A stretch of 64,000 nt of DNA, taken from Bradyrhizobium sp. C9. GTDB lineage: Bacteria > Pseudomonadota > Alphaproteobacteria > Rhizobiales > Xanthobacteraceae. The notes beneath the pieces are model-generated. The model was not told the DNA's origin, did not search any database, and saw only the letters and a list, made by a program, of their open reading frames with translations. Where the stretch lies: the NCBI RefSeq assembly GCF_002532045.1, contig NZ_NWTG01000001.1:248001-312000 (forward strand), given 5' to 3'. The position numbers and the translations under genes are program-made. This document shows positions 35,573 through 43,963 of the stretch, piece after piece (position 1 is the first letter of the stretch; every line of letters starts with the position of its first letter).

Positions 35573-35710
35573 CTCCAGGTGGTGGGCGGCGGAACTTTCC
35601 GCGGCCGCCTTGGTTGACCGGTAACCCTGCCCGCGATCCGCGGCTGGATTCGCGCGGCCGGGTTCCTACATAACGGCTGTTCTGTTCGAGTGATTTCAGG
35701 AGGCCCTTTG

Positions 35711-36154
35711 ATGGTCCTGAAAAACGCGTTTGTTGCAACTGTTTGCACCGCGTACCTGGCCGCTTATCTGGCGTTGGGTGGCGCGCCGTTGGCTGACGAG
35801 TACCGTCCGAGCGAGTTCTTCAGTCTCGACCTCTCTCAGGCCGTGCTGTCGCCGAAGCCGCTTGGCCCGCCGGCGCAGTTCGAGCCGGTTCCGGTCGAGG
35901 CGAAGACCGATCGTAGCCCGGATCAGCACGCCAATGTCGAGCCGCAGGTCGAGCAGCCCAGGGTCGAGCCGCAGAAGGCGGTGCGCACGACCAAGGTGAC
36001 GGCGCCGCATGAGCGCAAGCGCGCGGTCGCGCGCGTCCCCGCCCGCGCCAAGCTCGCCCGGCGCCACTCGAATCCGCTCGATGCGGAAGCCCGCGACACC
36101 AGGATCCAGACCTGGCCGTGCCGCACCGGCGGCATCTGCAACTGGCAGCGGTGA
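35711..36154 (+). CDS. hypothetical exported protein, Pro/Glu-rich
   Basis: The 147-residue product has an N-terminal hydrophobic signal or anchor (AFVATVCTAYLAAYLALGG). A low-complexity middle is rich in Pro, Val, Glu and Gln, followed by a basic Arg/Lys-rich region and a short cysteine-containing tail (WPCRTGGICNW). No known domain is recognised. The start at 35711 follows a perfect AGGAGG. It sits alone between two intergenic repeats. Confidence 0.7.
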   Translation: MVLKNAFVATVCTAYLAAYLALGGAPLADEYRPSEFFSLDLSQAVLSPKPLGPPAQFEPVPVEAKTDRSPDQHANVEPQVEQPRVEPQKAVRTTKVTAPHERKRAVARVPARAKLARRHSNPLDAEARDTRIQTWPCRTGGICNWQR

Positions 36155-36197
36155 GGGCGGCGCTACGTCTTTGCTCTGATCCGCGCAGCAAGCGAAA

Positions 36198-36333
36198 CCC
36201 GTCATCCTGAGGTGGCCGCTTCTTCGGCGGCCCTCGAAGGATCGACGGCCACAGGCGGGCCGTGCATCCTTCGAGGCTCGCTCCGCTCGCACCTCCAGCG
36301 ACAAAGGCGAAGCCTTTGCGCGGGGATGACGGG
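36198..36333. repeat. dispersed intergenic repeat (GTCATCC family)
   Basis: Outer arms CCCGTCATCC and GGATGACGGG are complementary, with inner stems such as CATCCTTCGAGGCTCGC. The outer words resemble those at 47095-47178 and 49539-49580, where CGTCATTCCGGG and CCCGGAATGACG pair. Confidence 0.6.
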
Positions 36334-36382
36334 CATGGCTTTGAGTGCGCGGTATTCGACACCGTTCCGTGATCCATCCCCC

Positions 36383-36448
36383 GAGTCATCCCGCCGTCGC
36401 AAAACCGTCGGCGCGGAGTCAAGAAACCGTAAGAGCGGAGTCAAACGG
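36383..36448 (+). promoter_or_regulatory. six GTC-core motifs at exact 11-bp spacing (possible PhoB site array)
   Basis: GTC or GTA cores start at 36385, 36396, 36407, 36418, 36429 and 36440, each 11 bp apart. Three of them read GAGTCAT or GAGTCAA, close to the PhoB half-site CTGTCAT. The array ends 42 bp before the start of a PhoD-type phosphatase gene, a typical Pho regulon member. Some units are weak matches. Confidence 0.4.
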
Positions 36449-36489
36449 CGCAGGCAAAACCTTCGTTGCGATTCGACGAAGGTTATTCG

Positions 36490-38070
36490 ATGCCGACAGC
36501 GATCTCCGCGAGGGGGCGAGGCCTCACAAGGCGTCAGCTTCTGGTGCGCTCGGCATCGACGGCCGCGCTGGCGGGATTGGGCGCGCTGGCAAAGCCATAT
36601 CTGAGCCGCGCGGCGGATCGGCCCGCGATCGCGGGCATCCAGTCCGGCGACGTCGCCAGCGATTCCGCTGTGATCTGGGCCCGCGCCGACCGCGCCGCGC
36701 GCATGCATATCGAATGCGCCGCGGTCGAGAGCTTCGCCACCATCCTGCGCGCCGCGTCCGCCGATGCACTGCCCGAGCGCGACTTCACCGCAAAGCTGCT
36801 GCTCGATGGCCTGCCGCCGGGACAAGATCTGTACTACCGAGTCCGCTTCGAGGATCGCGACGGCATCGCCGGCGAAAGCCGCGTCGGCCATTTCCGCACC
36901 GCGCCGGTCGACCGCCGCTCGGTCTCGTTCGTCTGGTCGGGCGACGTGGTCGGGCAGGGCTGGGGCATCGACCCCGCGCGCGGCGGCCTGCGCAGCTACC
37001 GCACCATGCTGAACGAGCGGCCGGATTTCTTCATCCATTCCGGCGACCACATCTATGCCGATTGCACGGTGCCGTCGGAGCAGGCGCTGCCGAACGGCGA
37101 GATCTGGCGCAACATCGTCACCGAGGAGAAATCCGTCGTCGCGCACAGCATCGAAGAATTTCGCGGCAACTACAAATACAACTGGCTCGACGAGAATTTC
37201 CGCGCCTTCCATGCCGAGGTGCCGATGTTTGCGCAGTGGGACGACCACGAGGTCGCCGACGACTGGTCGCCGATCGGCACCGCTGATGCGACCGGCTACG
37301 ATACGGACGGCAGCTCGCGCCTGGTGGCGCGGGCACGCCGCGCCTTCCACGAATTCATGCCGATGCGGCTGATGCCGGAGCGCGACGGCCGGGTCTATCG
37401 CAAGATCCCCTATGGGCCGCTGCTCGACGTCTTCATCATCGACATGCGCTCCTACCGCGATTCCAGCTGGAATAAGCAGGGCGATCCGGACCAGGCGTTC
37501 ATCCTTGGCGCGAGCCAGCTCGCCTGGCTGAAGCGGGAGCTGGTGGCGTCGGATGCCGTCTGGAAGGTGATCGCCGCGGATCTGCCGATCGGCCTCGTCA
37601 GCCTGGATGCCGTGGCGCTCGGCGACGGGCCGCCCGAGCGGCGCGAGCACGAGATCGCCGATTTGCTGTCCTTCATGAAGCGCGCCGGCATCCGCAACAC
37701 GGTGTGGCTCACCGCCGACATGCACTACACCGCCGCGCATCATTATGATCCGAACCGCGCGGTGTTCCAGGAGTTCGAGCCGTTCTGGGAATTCGTCTCC
37801 GGTCCGCTGCATGCCGGCACCTGGTCGCCGGGCGAGCTCGACAACACTTTTGGCCCGAAGGCGATGTACCAGAAGGGCTGCCCGGCCGAGCAGGGCGACA
37901 ATCTCGCTCCGTGTTTCGGCCTGCAATTTTTCGGCCGCGTCGACATCGACGGCAAGACCGGCGTGATGAAAGTGACGCTGAAGGACGTCGACAACCACGA
38001 TCTCTGGTCGGTCGACATCGAGCCGCGTCCGGATGCGCGGCCCGGCCAGATCATGGCACAGCATATCTGA
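36490..38070 (+). CDS. phoD: PhoD-type alkaline phosphatase/phosphodiesterase, Tat-exported
   Basis: This 526-residue protein begins with a twin-arginine signal (GLTRRQLLVRS, then a hydrophobic stretch). It contains PhoD metal-site motifs: FIHSGDHIYADC, QWDDHEVADDW and TADMHYTAAHHYDP. Family members release phosphate from monoesters or diesters outside the cytoplasm using iron and calcium. ATG 36490 is used because it gives a standard Tat signal; the ATG at 36466 adds eight residues. Together with the phosphonate cluster it suggests adaptation to low phosphate. Confidence 0.88.
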   Translation: MPTAISARGRGLTRRQLLVRSASTAALAGLGALAKPYLSRAADRPAIAGIQSGDVASDSAVIWARADRAARMHIECAAVESFATILRAASADALPERDFTAKLLLDGLPPGQDLYYRVRFEDRDGIAGESRVGHFRTAPVDRRSVSFVWSGDVVGQGWGIDPARGGLRSYRTMLNERPDFFIHSGDHIYADCTVPSEQALPNGEIWRNIVTEEKSVVAHSIEEFRGNYKYNWLDENFRAFHAEVPMFAQWDDHEVADDWSPIGTADATGYDTDGSSRLVARARRAFHEFMPMRLMPERDGRVYRKIPYGPLLDVFIIDMRSYRDSSWNKQGDPDQAFILGASQLAWLKRELVASDAVWKVIAADLPIGLVSLDAVALGDGPPERREHEIADLLSFMKRAGIRNTVWLTADMHYTAAHHYDPNRAVFQEFEPFWEFVSGPLHAGTWSPGELDNTFGPKAMYQKGCPAEQGDNLAPCFGLQFFGRVDIDGKTGVMKVTLKDVDNHDLWSVDIEPRPDARPGQIMAQHI

Positions 38071-38233
38071 GCCGATCAAAGCCGTCGCGACATCTTGATT
38101 GCGGGCGCCTTGCCCGAAGGGCCGGTTTGCGGGCAGACTGGGCTTGGCAGTTCTGCCAATTTCATTCCTTAAAGCCGATTTACTGGCGTGACGTCGTCGA
38201 TGACATCGGCGTCCCACGCGTCAGGAGCTATCC

Positions 38234-39052
38234 ATGGACAATCTGCAGACACAGGGCATCAGCCTGCCGCAGCTCGGGCTCGGCACTTTCCGCATGCAGG
38301 GCGATGCCTGCCGTGCGGCGGTCGAGAGCGCGCTCGGGCTCGGTTACCGGCACATCGACACCGCCGAGATGTACGGCAATGAGGAGGCGATCGGGGCCGC
38401 GATCGCGGAATCGAAGGTCGCGCGCAAGGACCTGCATGTGACCACCAAGGTCTGGCACGAGAATTTGGCGCCGGATGCGATCCGGACAGCGTTCGACACC
38501 AGCCTGAAGAAGCTGCGGCTCGGCCACGTGGACCTCTATCTGGTGCACTGGCCGTCGCGCAGCATGAAACTGCCGGCCGTGTTCGAGACGCTGATGCAGT
38601 TGAAGGAGGAGGGCCGCACCCGCGCGATCGGCGTCGCCAATTTTACCACCGCGCTGCTCAAGACCGTGGTCGAGGACATCAAGGCGCCGATCGCCTGTAA
38701 CCAGGTCGAGTATCACGCGATGCTGGACCAGGCGCCGGTGCGGAAATATCTCGCGGCGAAATCGATCCCGCTGGTGGCCTATTGCCCGCTGGCGCAGGGC
38801 CGTTTCGCGACCGACGAGACGCTGGCGAAAATCGGTAGCAAGCACAATGCAACGGCAGCGCAGGTGGCGCTGAAATGGCTGCTCGACCAGGACGGTGTTG
38901 CGGCGATTCCGAAAGCCTCGCGCGCCGAGAGTCAAAAGGCCAATCTCGACGCGCTGAAAGTCAAGCTCGACGACGACGACCGCAAGGCGATCGCCGGGCT
39001 GCGCAAGGACATGCGCTGCGTCAATCCGGGCTTTGCACCGGCGTGGGACTGA
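38234..39052 (+). CDS. aldo/keto reductase
   Basis: This 272-residue cytosolic NADPH-dependent reductase has the AKR tetrad in order: Asp (YRHIDTAEMYGNE, also carrying Tyr), Lys (VTTKVW) and His (LYLVHWPSR). The C-terminal cofactor region is AIPKASRAESQKANL. It is similar to 2,5-diketo-gluconate or methylglyoxal reductases. It is not clearly in an operon. Confidence 0.92.
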   Translation: MDNLQTQGISLPQLGLGTFRMQGDACRAAVESALGLGYRHIDTAEMYGNEEAIGAAIAESKVARKDLHVTTKVWHENLAPDAIRTAFDTSLKKLRLGHVDLYLVHWPSRSMKLPAVFETLMQLKEEGRTRAIGVANFTTALLKTVVEDIKAPIACNQVEYHAMLDQAPVRKYLAAKSIPLVAYCPLAQGRFATDETLAKIGSKHNATAAQVALKWLLDQDGVAAIPKASRAESQKANLDALKVKLDDDDRKAIAGLRKDMRCVNPGFAPAWD

Positions 39053-39144
39053 ATCCTGCCAGTACCGGATCAGGGCGCAGAACGAGAAAATGGCTCCGCG
39101 AGGAGCCATTTTCCGTTGTGTCGGTCTTTCGTATGTGCCGGTGC

Positions 39145-39360
39145 TTAGTAACGATCCCGCCTGATCACCACGGTGCGGTCATGGTCGTGATGCCAGCCGC
39201 GATGCCAGCCACGGTCATGGCGCATCTCCGCCCGCGCGCCCCAGCCACGATCCCAGTGGTGATGGCCGCGCTTGATCACGACGGTCTCGGCGCTCGCGAT
39301 CGACGGAACGGCCACTGCAAGCGTACCAATCGCCGCAAGAACAAAACCAATCTTTTTCAT
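39145..39360 (-). CDS. small exported His/Arg-rich protein
   Basis: The 71-residue product has a Sec signal peptide (residues 1-24, ending SIASA). A mature part follows with repeated Gly-His-Arg-Trp words (GHHHWDRGWG, RGWHRGWHHDHD). The histidine richness suggests metal binding or a surface role, but no family function is known. GAGGAGG lies just before the start. Encoded convergently to the aldo/keto reductase gene. Confidence 0.75.
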   Translation of the reverse strand: MKKIGFVLAAIGTLAVAVPSIASAETVVIKRGHHHWDRGWGARAEMRHDRGWHRGWHHDHDRTVVIRRDRY

Positions 39361-39521
39361 CTCATCCTCCTCAAATGATGCGAGGAGGCAACCGTGCAGG
39401 CATCGAAACGTTCCTCAGAAACCGGCGGAGTTTTCTGAACGGTTGTTCAGGCGGTCTTGCCTAACCGCTGCGCCCGACGCATCATCGCGCTACAAAAATC
39501 AATGTTCGGGGGGACGTTGCC

Positions 39522-40802
39522 ATGGGCGAATTTTCACGCCGGGATTTCTTGAAAGGTACGGGATCGGTCGCCGCTGCTGTCATCGCAAGGCCGGCCGCTG
39601 CGGCGATGGGGCCGGACGACAAGTTCGACCTCGTCATCAAGAGCGGCGACGTGATCGATCCGAGCCAATCGCTGCGCGGCAAGCACGACATCGGCATCCG
39701 CTGGGGCCTGATCGAGGCGATCGAAGAGGAGATCCCGGCGGCGCGCGCCGCCAAGACCATCGACGCGTCGGGCAAACTCGTGATGCCGGGCCTCGTCGAT
39801 CTGCACTGCCACGTCTATCCGTATGGATCGGCGATCGGTATTCCCGCCGACGAGCTGGTGCAATTCCAAGGCACCACGACCGTCGTCTCGGCCGGCGATG
39901 CCGGCGTCAACAATCTCGCGGCGCTGCGACGCTTCATTGTGGCGCAGTCGCGGACGCGGATCTACGCCTTCCTCCATATCGCCAACAACGGCCTGTCGGC
40001 GTTCCCGGTGGCCGAACTCTACAACATCGACAACGCCCAGGTCGAAGCCTGCGCGATGGCGCTCGCCGAGAACCCGGACTTCCTGATCGGGGTCAAGGTG
40101 CGGATGTCCGAGAACGTCATCTTCAAGCATGGCATCGAGCCGCTGAAGCGCGGCATCCAGGCCTGCGAGATGTGCGGCTGGCCGGCGCGGATGATGGTGC
40201 ATATCGGCGGCGTCGAGACCAGGGAGTTGATGTCCGACATCCTCGATCTGCTGCGGCCGGGCGATATCCTGACCCACGCCTATTCCGGCGCCCCGAACAT
40301 GTCCGGCGCCTTCACCAACATCGTGCAGGACGGCAAGCTGCTGCCGGCGGCGCTCGCGGCCAAGCAGCGCGGCGTGCTGTTCGATGTCGGCCACGGCGGC
40401 GGCAGCTTCGATTTCACGGTGGCCGAGATCGCGATCCCCGCCGGCTGCACGCCCGACACGATCTCCTCGGATATCCACGTCTTCTCCGGCAATTCGCCCG
40501 GCATCCCGTTCCTGCCGAACGTGATGAGCAAGTTCCTGGCGATGGGCTCCTCGCTGGATCAGGTGGTGGCGATGGCGACCTCGGTGCCGGCGCGGATCAT
40601 CAACCGCACCCCGAAGATCGGCACCTTGCAGCGCGGTGCGCCCGGCGATGTCGCGATCATGGATCTCATCGAAGGCCCGGTCACCTTCGTCGACACCCGC
40701 AACAACAAGCGCGATGGCAATCTGCAGCTGAAGCCGGTGCAGACCGTGGTCAACGGCGTGCCGTTCGGCCGGCCCTATCAGGCGCCATTTTCGGTGCGAT
40801 AA
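39522..40802 (+). CDS. Tat-exported amidohydrolase
   Basis: This 426-residue amidohydrolase-superfamily enzyme has a twin-arginine signal (FSRRDFLKGTGS). Its motifs are the metal-binding VDLHCHVYPYG, a lysine segment (GVKVRM), HIGGVE, LTHAYSG, and a late SSDIH aspartate. This pattern resembles dihydroorotase/D-aminoacylase-like deacetylases. The Tat signal is unusual for the family and implies a folded, metal-loaded enzyme acting in the periplasm. It lies upstream of a BoxR-like regulator and an extradiol dioxygenase on the same strand. Substrate unknown. Confidence 0.85.
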   Translation: MGEFSRRDFLKGTGSVAAAVIARPAAAAMGPDDKFDLVIKSGDVIDPSQSLRGKHDIGIRWGLIEAIEEEIPAARAAKTIDASGKLVMPGLVDLHCHVYPYGSAIGIPADELVQFQGTTTVVSAGDAGVNNLAALRRFIVAQSRTRIYAFLHIANNGLSAFPVAELYNIDNAQVEACAMALAENPDFLIGVKVRMSENVIFKHGIEPLKRGIQACEMCGWPARMMVHIGGVETRELMSDILDLLRPGDILTHAYSGAPNMSGAFTNIVQDGKLLPAALAAKQRGVLFDVGHGGGSFDFTVAEIAIPAGCTPDTISSDIHVFSGNSPGIPFLPNVMSKFLAMGSSLDQVVAMATSVPARIINRTPKIGTLQRGAPGDVAIMDLIEGPVTFVDTRNNKRDGNLQLKPVQTVVNGVPFGRPYQAPFSVR

Positions 40803-40817
40803 GTGGCAGGCCCCGCC

Positions 40818-40855
40818 GATTTCCTGTCATTGATCCGCGTCAAGGACAGGAAATC
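40818..40855. promoter_or_regulatory. 11-16-11 inverted repeat before the BoxR-like gene
   Basis: GATTTCCTGTC (40818-40828) and its exact complement (40845-40855) flank a 16-bp spacer. The repeat begins 16 bp after the amidohydrolase stop and ends before the preferred starts of the small regulator gene. It could be an autoregulatory operator or an RNA hairpin controlling the downstream genes. Confidence 0.5.
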
Positions 40856-40892
40856 CCGCTCGTCGATGATGAGCAATCATAAGGGGCATGTC

Positions 40893-41165
40893 GTGACCGG
40901 AAATAGTTCCTCCATAGACCGATCGGCACGTTCGTCCGGGCCTGGCGGTGCGTCGTTTTCCGAAAGCGACTTCCTGCGGCAACTGGGCGAGGCCATGCGC
41001 GGGGCGCGGGCGAATATCGGCATGACGCGTCGCGAACTGGCCCGCCGATCCGGCGTGTCGCAGCGCTACATTGCTCTCATAGAGGCGGGCAAGGGCAACG
41101 TCTCGATCGTGCTGCTGCTGCGCATTCTGAACGCGTTCCGCAGCGACGCCGCCAAGGCGGCCTGA
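40893..41165 (+). CDS. XRE-family regulator, BoxR-like DNA-binding domain only
   Basis: This ~90-residue protein is almost entirely an HTH of the XRE type (LGEAMRGARANIGMTRRELARRSGVSQRYIALIEAGKGNVSIVLLLRIL). The region closely resembles the N-terminal domain of BoxR, the benzoyl-CoA-responsive regulator, but the shikimate-kinase-like effector domain is absent. GTG 40893 is chosen because AAGGGG sits six bases upstream; ATG 40866 or 40869 are alternatives. It precedes the extradiol dioxygenase gene by 23 bp. Confidence 0.78.
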   Translation: MTGNSSSIDRSARSSGPGGASFSESDFLRQLGEAMRGARANIGMTRRELARRSGVSQRYIALIEAGKGNVSIVLLLRILNAFRSDAAKAA

Positions 41166-41188
41166 CCGGGAAGGAGAAGATCACGCCG

Positions 41189-42043
41189 ATGGGTGAACTC
41201 GTTCTTGCTGCCAAGGTCAGCCACGTACCGTCCCTGATGCTGTCGGAACGCCCCGATCACCCGCTGCACGATGCGCGTGCCGGCGCGGTTGCGGCATTGC
41301 ATGAGCTGGGTCGCCGCGCCAGGGACCGCGGCGTGTCGACCTTCGTGGTGTTCGATACCCATTGGCTGTCCAATTTCGGCTACCACATCAACGCCAATGC
41401 CCGGCACGGCGGCTCGTTCACGAGCCACGAGGCGCCGCAGATGATCAAGGATCTGCGCTATGACTGGCCGGGGAATACTGCGCTTGCGGAAGCGATTGCG
41501 AGCGAGGCGGAGAGCGATGGCCTCAATGTGATGGCGCACCAGGTCGAAAGCCTCGGTCTTGAATACGGCACCATCGTCCCGATGCACTACCTGAACCAGG
41601 ATGGCTGGGCCAAGGTCGTCTCGGTTGCGTCGCCGCTGTTCACGTCGATGGAGGAGAGCCGGCTGCTCGGCGAAGCGACCCGCCGTGCGATCGCGCGGTC
41701 CGGCGAGCGGGTCGCGCTGCTCGCCAGCGGATCGCTGTCGCATCGGTTATTGCCCAACAAGAAGCTTGGCCCCGAAGCCTGGACATCGATCGCCAGCGAA
41801 TTCAACCGCCAGGTCGATCTGCGTGTGCTCGAGCTGTGGCGGCAACGCCGTTACCGGGAGTTCCTCGACATGCTCCCCGATTACGCGGTGCGGTGCAACG
41901 GCGAGGGCGGCATGGCCGACACCATCATGCTGTTTGCCGCGCTGGGCTGGTACGATTTTCGTGGCGCCGCCGAGCAGCTCTGCGATTATTTCCCGTCGAG
42001 CGGCAGCGGTCAGGTGCATGTGGAATTTCACCTGACCGCGTGA
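41189..42043 (+). CDS. class III (LigB-type) extradiol ring-cleavage dioxygenase
   Basis: The 284-residue product resembles 3,4-dihydroxyphenylacetate 2,3-dioxygenase of the LigB superfamily. The opening AAKVSHVPSLMLSER carries the first metal-ligand histidine, with FDTHWLSNFGYH, VPMHYL and ASGSLSHRL later. These enzymes cleave catechols next to the hydroxyls using iron(II). Its upstream neighbour is a BoxR-like HTH gene, which suggests induction by an aromatic compound. Substrate preference cannot be fixed from sequence. Confidence 0.87.
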   Translation: MGELVLAAKVSHVPSLMLSERPDHPLHDARAGAVAALHELGRRARDRGVSTFVVFDTHWLSNFGYHINANARHGGSFTSHEAPQMIKDLRYDWPGNTALAEAIASEAESDGLNVMAHQVESLGLEYGTIVPMHYLNQDGWAKVVSVASPLFTSMEESRLLGEATRRAIARSGERVALLASGSLSHRLLPNKKLGPEAWTSIASEFNRQVDLRVLELWRQRRYREFLDMLPDYAVRCNGEGGMADTIMLFAALGWYDFRGAAEQLCDYFPSSGSGQVHVEFHLTA

Positions 42044-42061
42044 GACGGCGAATGCGGATCG

Positions 42062-43300
42062 CTAGCCGCGCTTCTCCACATTGCTGCTGCGCGCCGGCAC
42101 GCCGAACTCCTTGCGGCAGACCTCCGCCAGCACCGCGACGCCTTGGCGGATCTGCTCGTGCGAGGGGCTGGCGAAGCAGAGGCGGAGCCGGCTGCCGGAA
42201 TGTGCCTTGCTGGTCGACCATTCCGGTCCCGGATTGATCGAGACTCCGGCGGCGAGCGCCGCCTGATAGAGCTTCATGGTGTCGACATGGTCGGGCAGCT
42301 TGACCCAGAGGAAGATGCCGCCCTTGGGGGCTTCGAACTCGGCCGACGTGCCGAACTGCTCGTTCAGCGCCTCCATCAGTGTGTCGAGCTTGGCGCGAAG
42401 GCCCTTGGTCAGCCGCGGCACGTGGGTCGCAAAATGCGGCGCGCAGTATTCCGATAGCACCATCTGCTCCAGCGCGCCGGAGCCGGCGTCGGTCTTCAGC
42501 GGCAGCATCCGCGACATGATCTCCCAGGGCGCGACGATGAAGCCGACCCGCAGCGCCGGCGCGATCGATTTCGAGAACGAGCCGATATGGATGACGCCGC
42601 CGTGCTTGCTCATCGCATAGATCGCGGGCGGCCGTTCGCCGTTCCAGATCAGATCGGCATAGCAATCGTCCTCGAAGATCGGCACGCCGTATTCCTTCGA
42701 CAGCTTCAGCATCTCGGCGCGGCGGCTTTCGGGGAGGATCGAGCCGGTCGGGTTCTGCACGGTCGGAATGGTGTAGATGTATTTCGGCGTGATGCCGCGC
42801 CGCTTGTGATCGGCGAGCGCCGCGGCCAGCGCATCGATCCTTATGCCGTCGCTATCGAGGGGAATGCCGACCGCGTTGACGCCGAGCCGCGTCAGGCGGT
42901 TCAGCGAGCCCTGATAGGTCTCCTGCTCGATCAGCACGGTGTCGCCCTTGGCGAGCAAGGTGTGGTTGACCAGGTCGAGCGCCTGCAGCGAGCCGGAGAC
43001 GATCATGATCTCGTCCGGGGTGCAGGCAATGCCGGCATCGCGCTTCAGCTTCTCGGTGAGGAACTGGCGCAGCGGCAGGTAGCCCTGCGGCCCGTGCGCG
43101 AGGTTGTAGGTCGCCAGATTCCTGCCCTCGCGCTTCATCACGGCATTGAACGCCTCCAGCAGCCCGTCGACCGGGACCTGGTCGGGATCGTTGTTGCCGC
43201 CGACGAAGCTGTATTTGGCGAGCCCGGTCCAGCGCGCGGCCGGCGCAGGCAGGCCGGCCGGGAGCAGCGGTGCAAAATCGAACTGGGCTGAGGTGGACAT
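42062..43300 (-). CDS. PLP-dependent aminotransferase, 2-aminoadipate/LysN type
   Basis: This 412-residue fold-type I aminotransferase has the PLP lysine at Lys244 (SFSKSIAPALRVGF), with IPTVQNPTGS and FEDDCYADL upstream. It lacks the N-terminal GntR domain of MocR proteins. It matches the family of 2-aminoadipate or aromatic aminotransferases. It converges on the extradiol dioxygenase gene with an 18-bp gap. Confidence 0.9.
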   Translation of the reverse strand: MSTSAQFDFAPLLPAGLPAPAARWTGLAKYSFVGGNNDPDQVPVDGLLEAFNAVMKREGRNLATYNLAHGPQGYLPLRQFLTEKLKRDAGIACTPDEIMIVSGSLQALDLVNHTLLAKGDTVLIEQETYQGSLNRLTRLGVNAVGIPLDSDGIRIDALAAALADHKRRGITPKYIYTIPTVQNPTGSILPESRRAEMLKLSKEYGVPIFEDDCYADLIWNGERPPAIYAMSKHGGVIHIGSFSKSIAPALRVGFIVAPWEIMSRMLPLKTDAGSGALEQMVLSEYCAPHFATHVPRLTKGLRAKLDTLMEALNEQFGTSAEFEAPKGGIFLWVKLPDHVDTMKLYQAALAAGVSINPGPEWSTSKAHSGSRLRLCFASPSHEQIRQGVAVLAEVCRKEFGVPARSSNVEKRG

Positions 43301-43361
43301 GGACGTTCCGCTCCGTGTTGTTGTCGTTGAGAAGGTCCGCGGGAAGCGGCCTCCTATGGAC

Positions 43362-43904
43362 TCAGTTCTTGCCGGTCAGCCGGATCGGGCGGCCCTGGCT
43401 GATGAAGGCATAGTGCCCGGCGCCGACGCTGCCGACCATCAACGCCTCGACCGCCGGTTCCGCGATCTCGCCGGAGGCCGCCCAATCGACCACGAAATTC
43501 GCGCCGGTGCCGCCGCGGGTATCGGTCGTGGCGATCGAGACCTCGACGGTCGCAAACGGTTTTAGCGCGACCGGCGATTTGAGGTAGTTCTCCACCATCT
43601 TGCCTGATGTGTCGAAATAGGCGATCCGCTTCAGCACCAGCGGTCTTGTCTCGGAGGCGTTGTGCACGCTGAGCGTCACCGAGAAATCGGCCCTGAGCTT
43701 GCCCTGGCTCATCGACACGCTGGAATACACCGGCACGTAGAACGCACCGGATGCGGTAAGGCCTTCCGATGGCACCGCGGTCAGCGAGTTCGCGAAATTT
43801 TGTTCAATACTTCCGGAGGATTGTGCTAGCGCCTCCGTCATGCGCGCGGTGAGCAGGCAGAGCAGAACTGCCAGAAAAATGCCGCCTGCGCGGATGTGAC
43901 ACAT
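43362..43904 (-). CDS. DUF3124 domain-containing exported protein
   Basis: The 180-residue product has an N-terminal signal (GGIFLAVLLCLLTARMTEALAQ) and a DUF3124-type beta domain. Examples are FYVPVYSSVSMSQGKLRADFSVTLSVHN and the C-terminal VVDWAASGEIAEPAVEALMVG. It probably acts in the periplasm; function is unknown. Start at 43904 gives a standard signal peptide. It diverges from the antiporter gene across about 60 bp. Confidence 0.75.
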   Translation of the reverse strand: MCHIRAGGIFLAVLLCLLTARMTEALAQSSGSIEQNFANSLTAVPSEGLTASGAFYVPVYSSVSMSQGKLRADFSVTLSVHNASETRPLVLKRIAYFDTSGKMVENYLKSPVALKPFATVEVSIATTDTRGGTGANFVVDWAASGEIAEPAVEALMVGSVGAGHYAFISQGRPIRLTGKN

Positions 43905-43963
43905 TGCTCGGTTGATCCTCACGCCCGGCCCTCTAGGTTGCGGCAACAGGAAGTCTTTGACGC

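Larger units (their letters stand above)
36155..36489. other. gene-free 335-bp stretch: dispersed repeat and phosphatase promoter
   Basis: No coding sequence is supported here. Positions 36198-36333 form a dispersed repeat with long imperfect arms (CCCGTCATCCTGAGG... and ...GGGGATGACGGGC). The last 110 bases before the PhoD-type gene hold an 11-bp-phased series of GTC motifs, described separately. Confidence 0.7.

Noticed and set aside
31846..35748. 1300-codon open frame on the minus strand
   Set aside because: It lies antisense to the well-supported oxidoreductase gene, has a low-complexity Arg/Gly/Ala-rich translation and no recognisable domain; it is a product of high-GC codon bias.
36202..38217. 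671-codon minus-strand open frame over the PhoD-type gene
   Set aside because: Antisense shadow of a gene with clear Tat signal and metal-site motifs.
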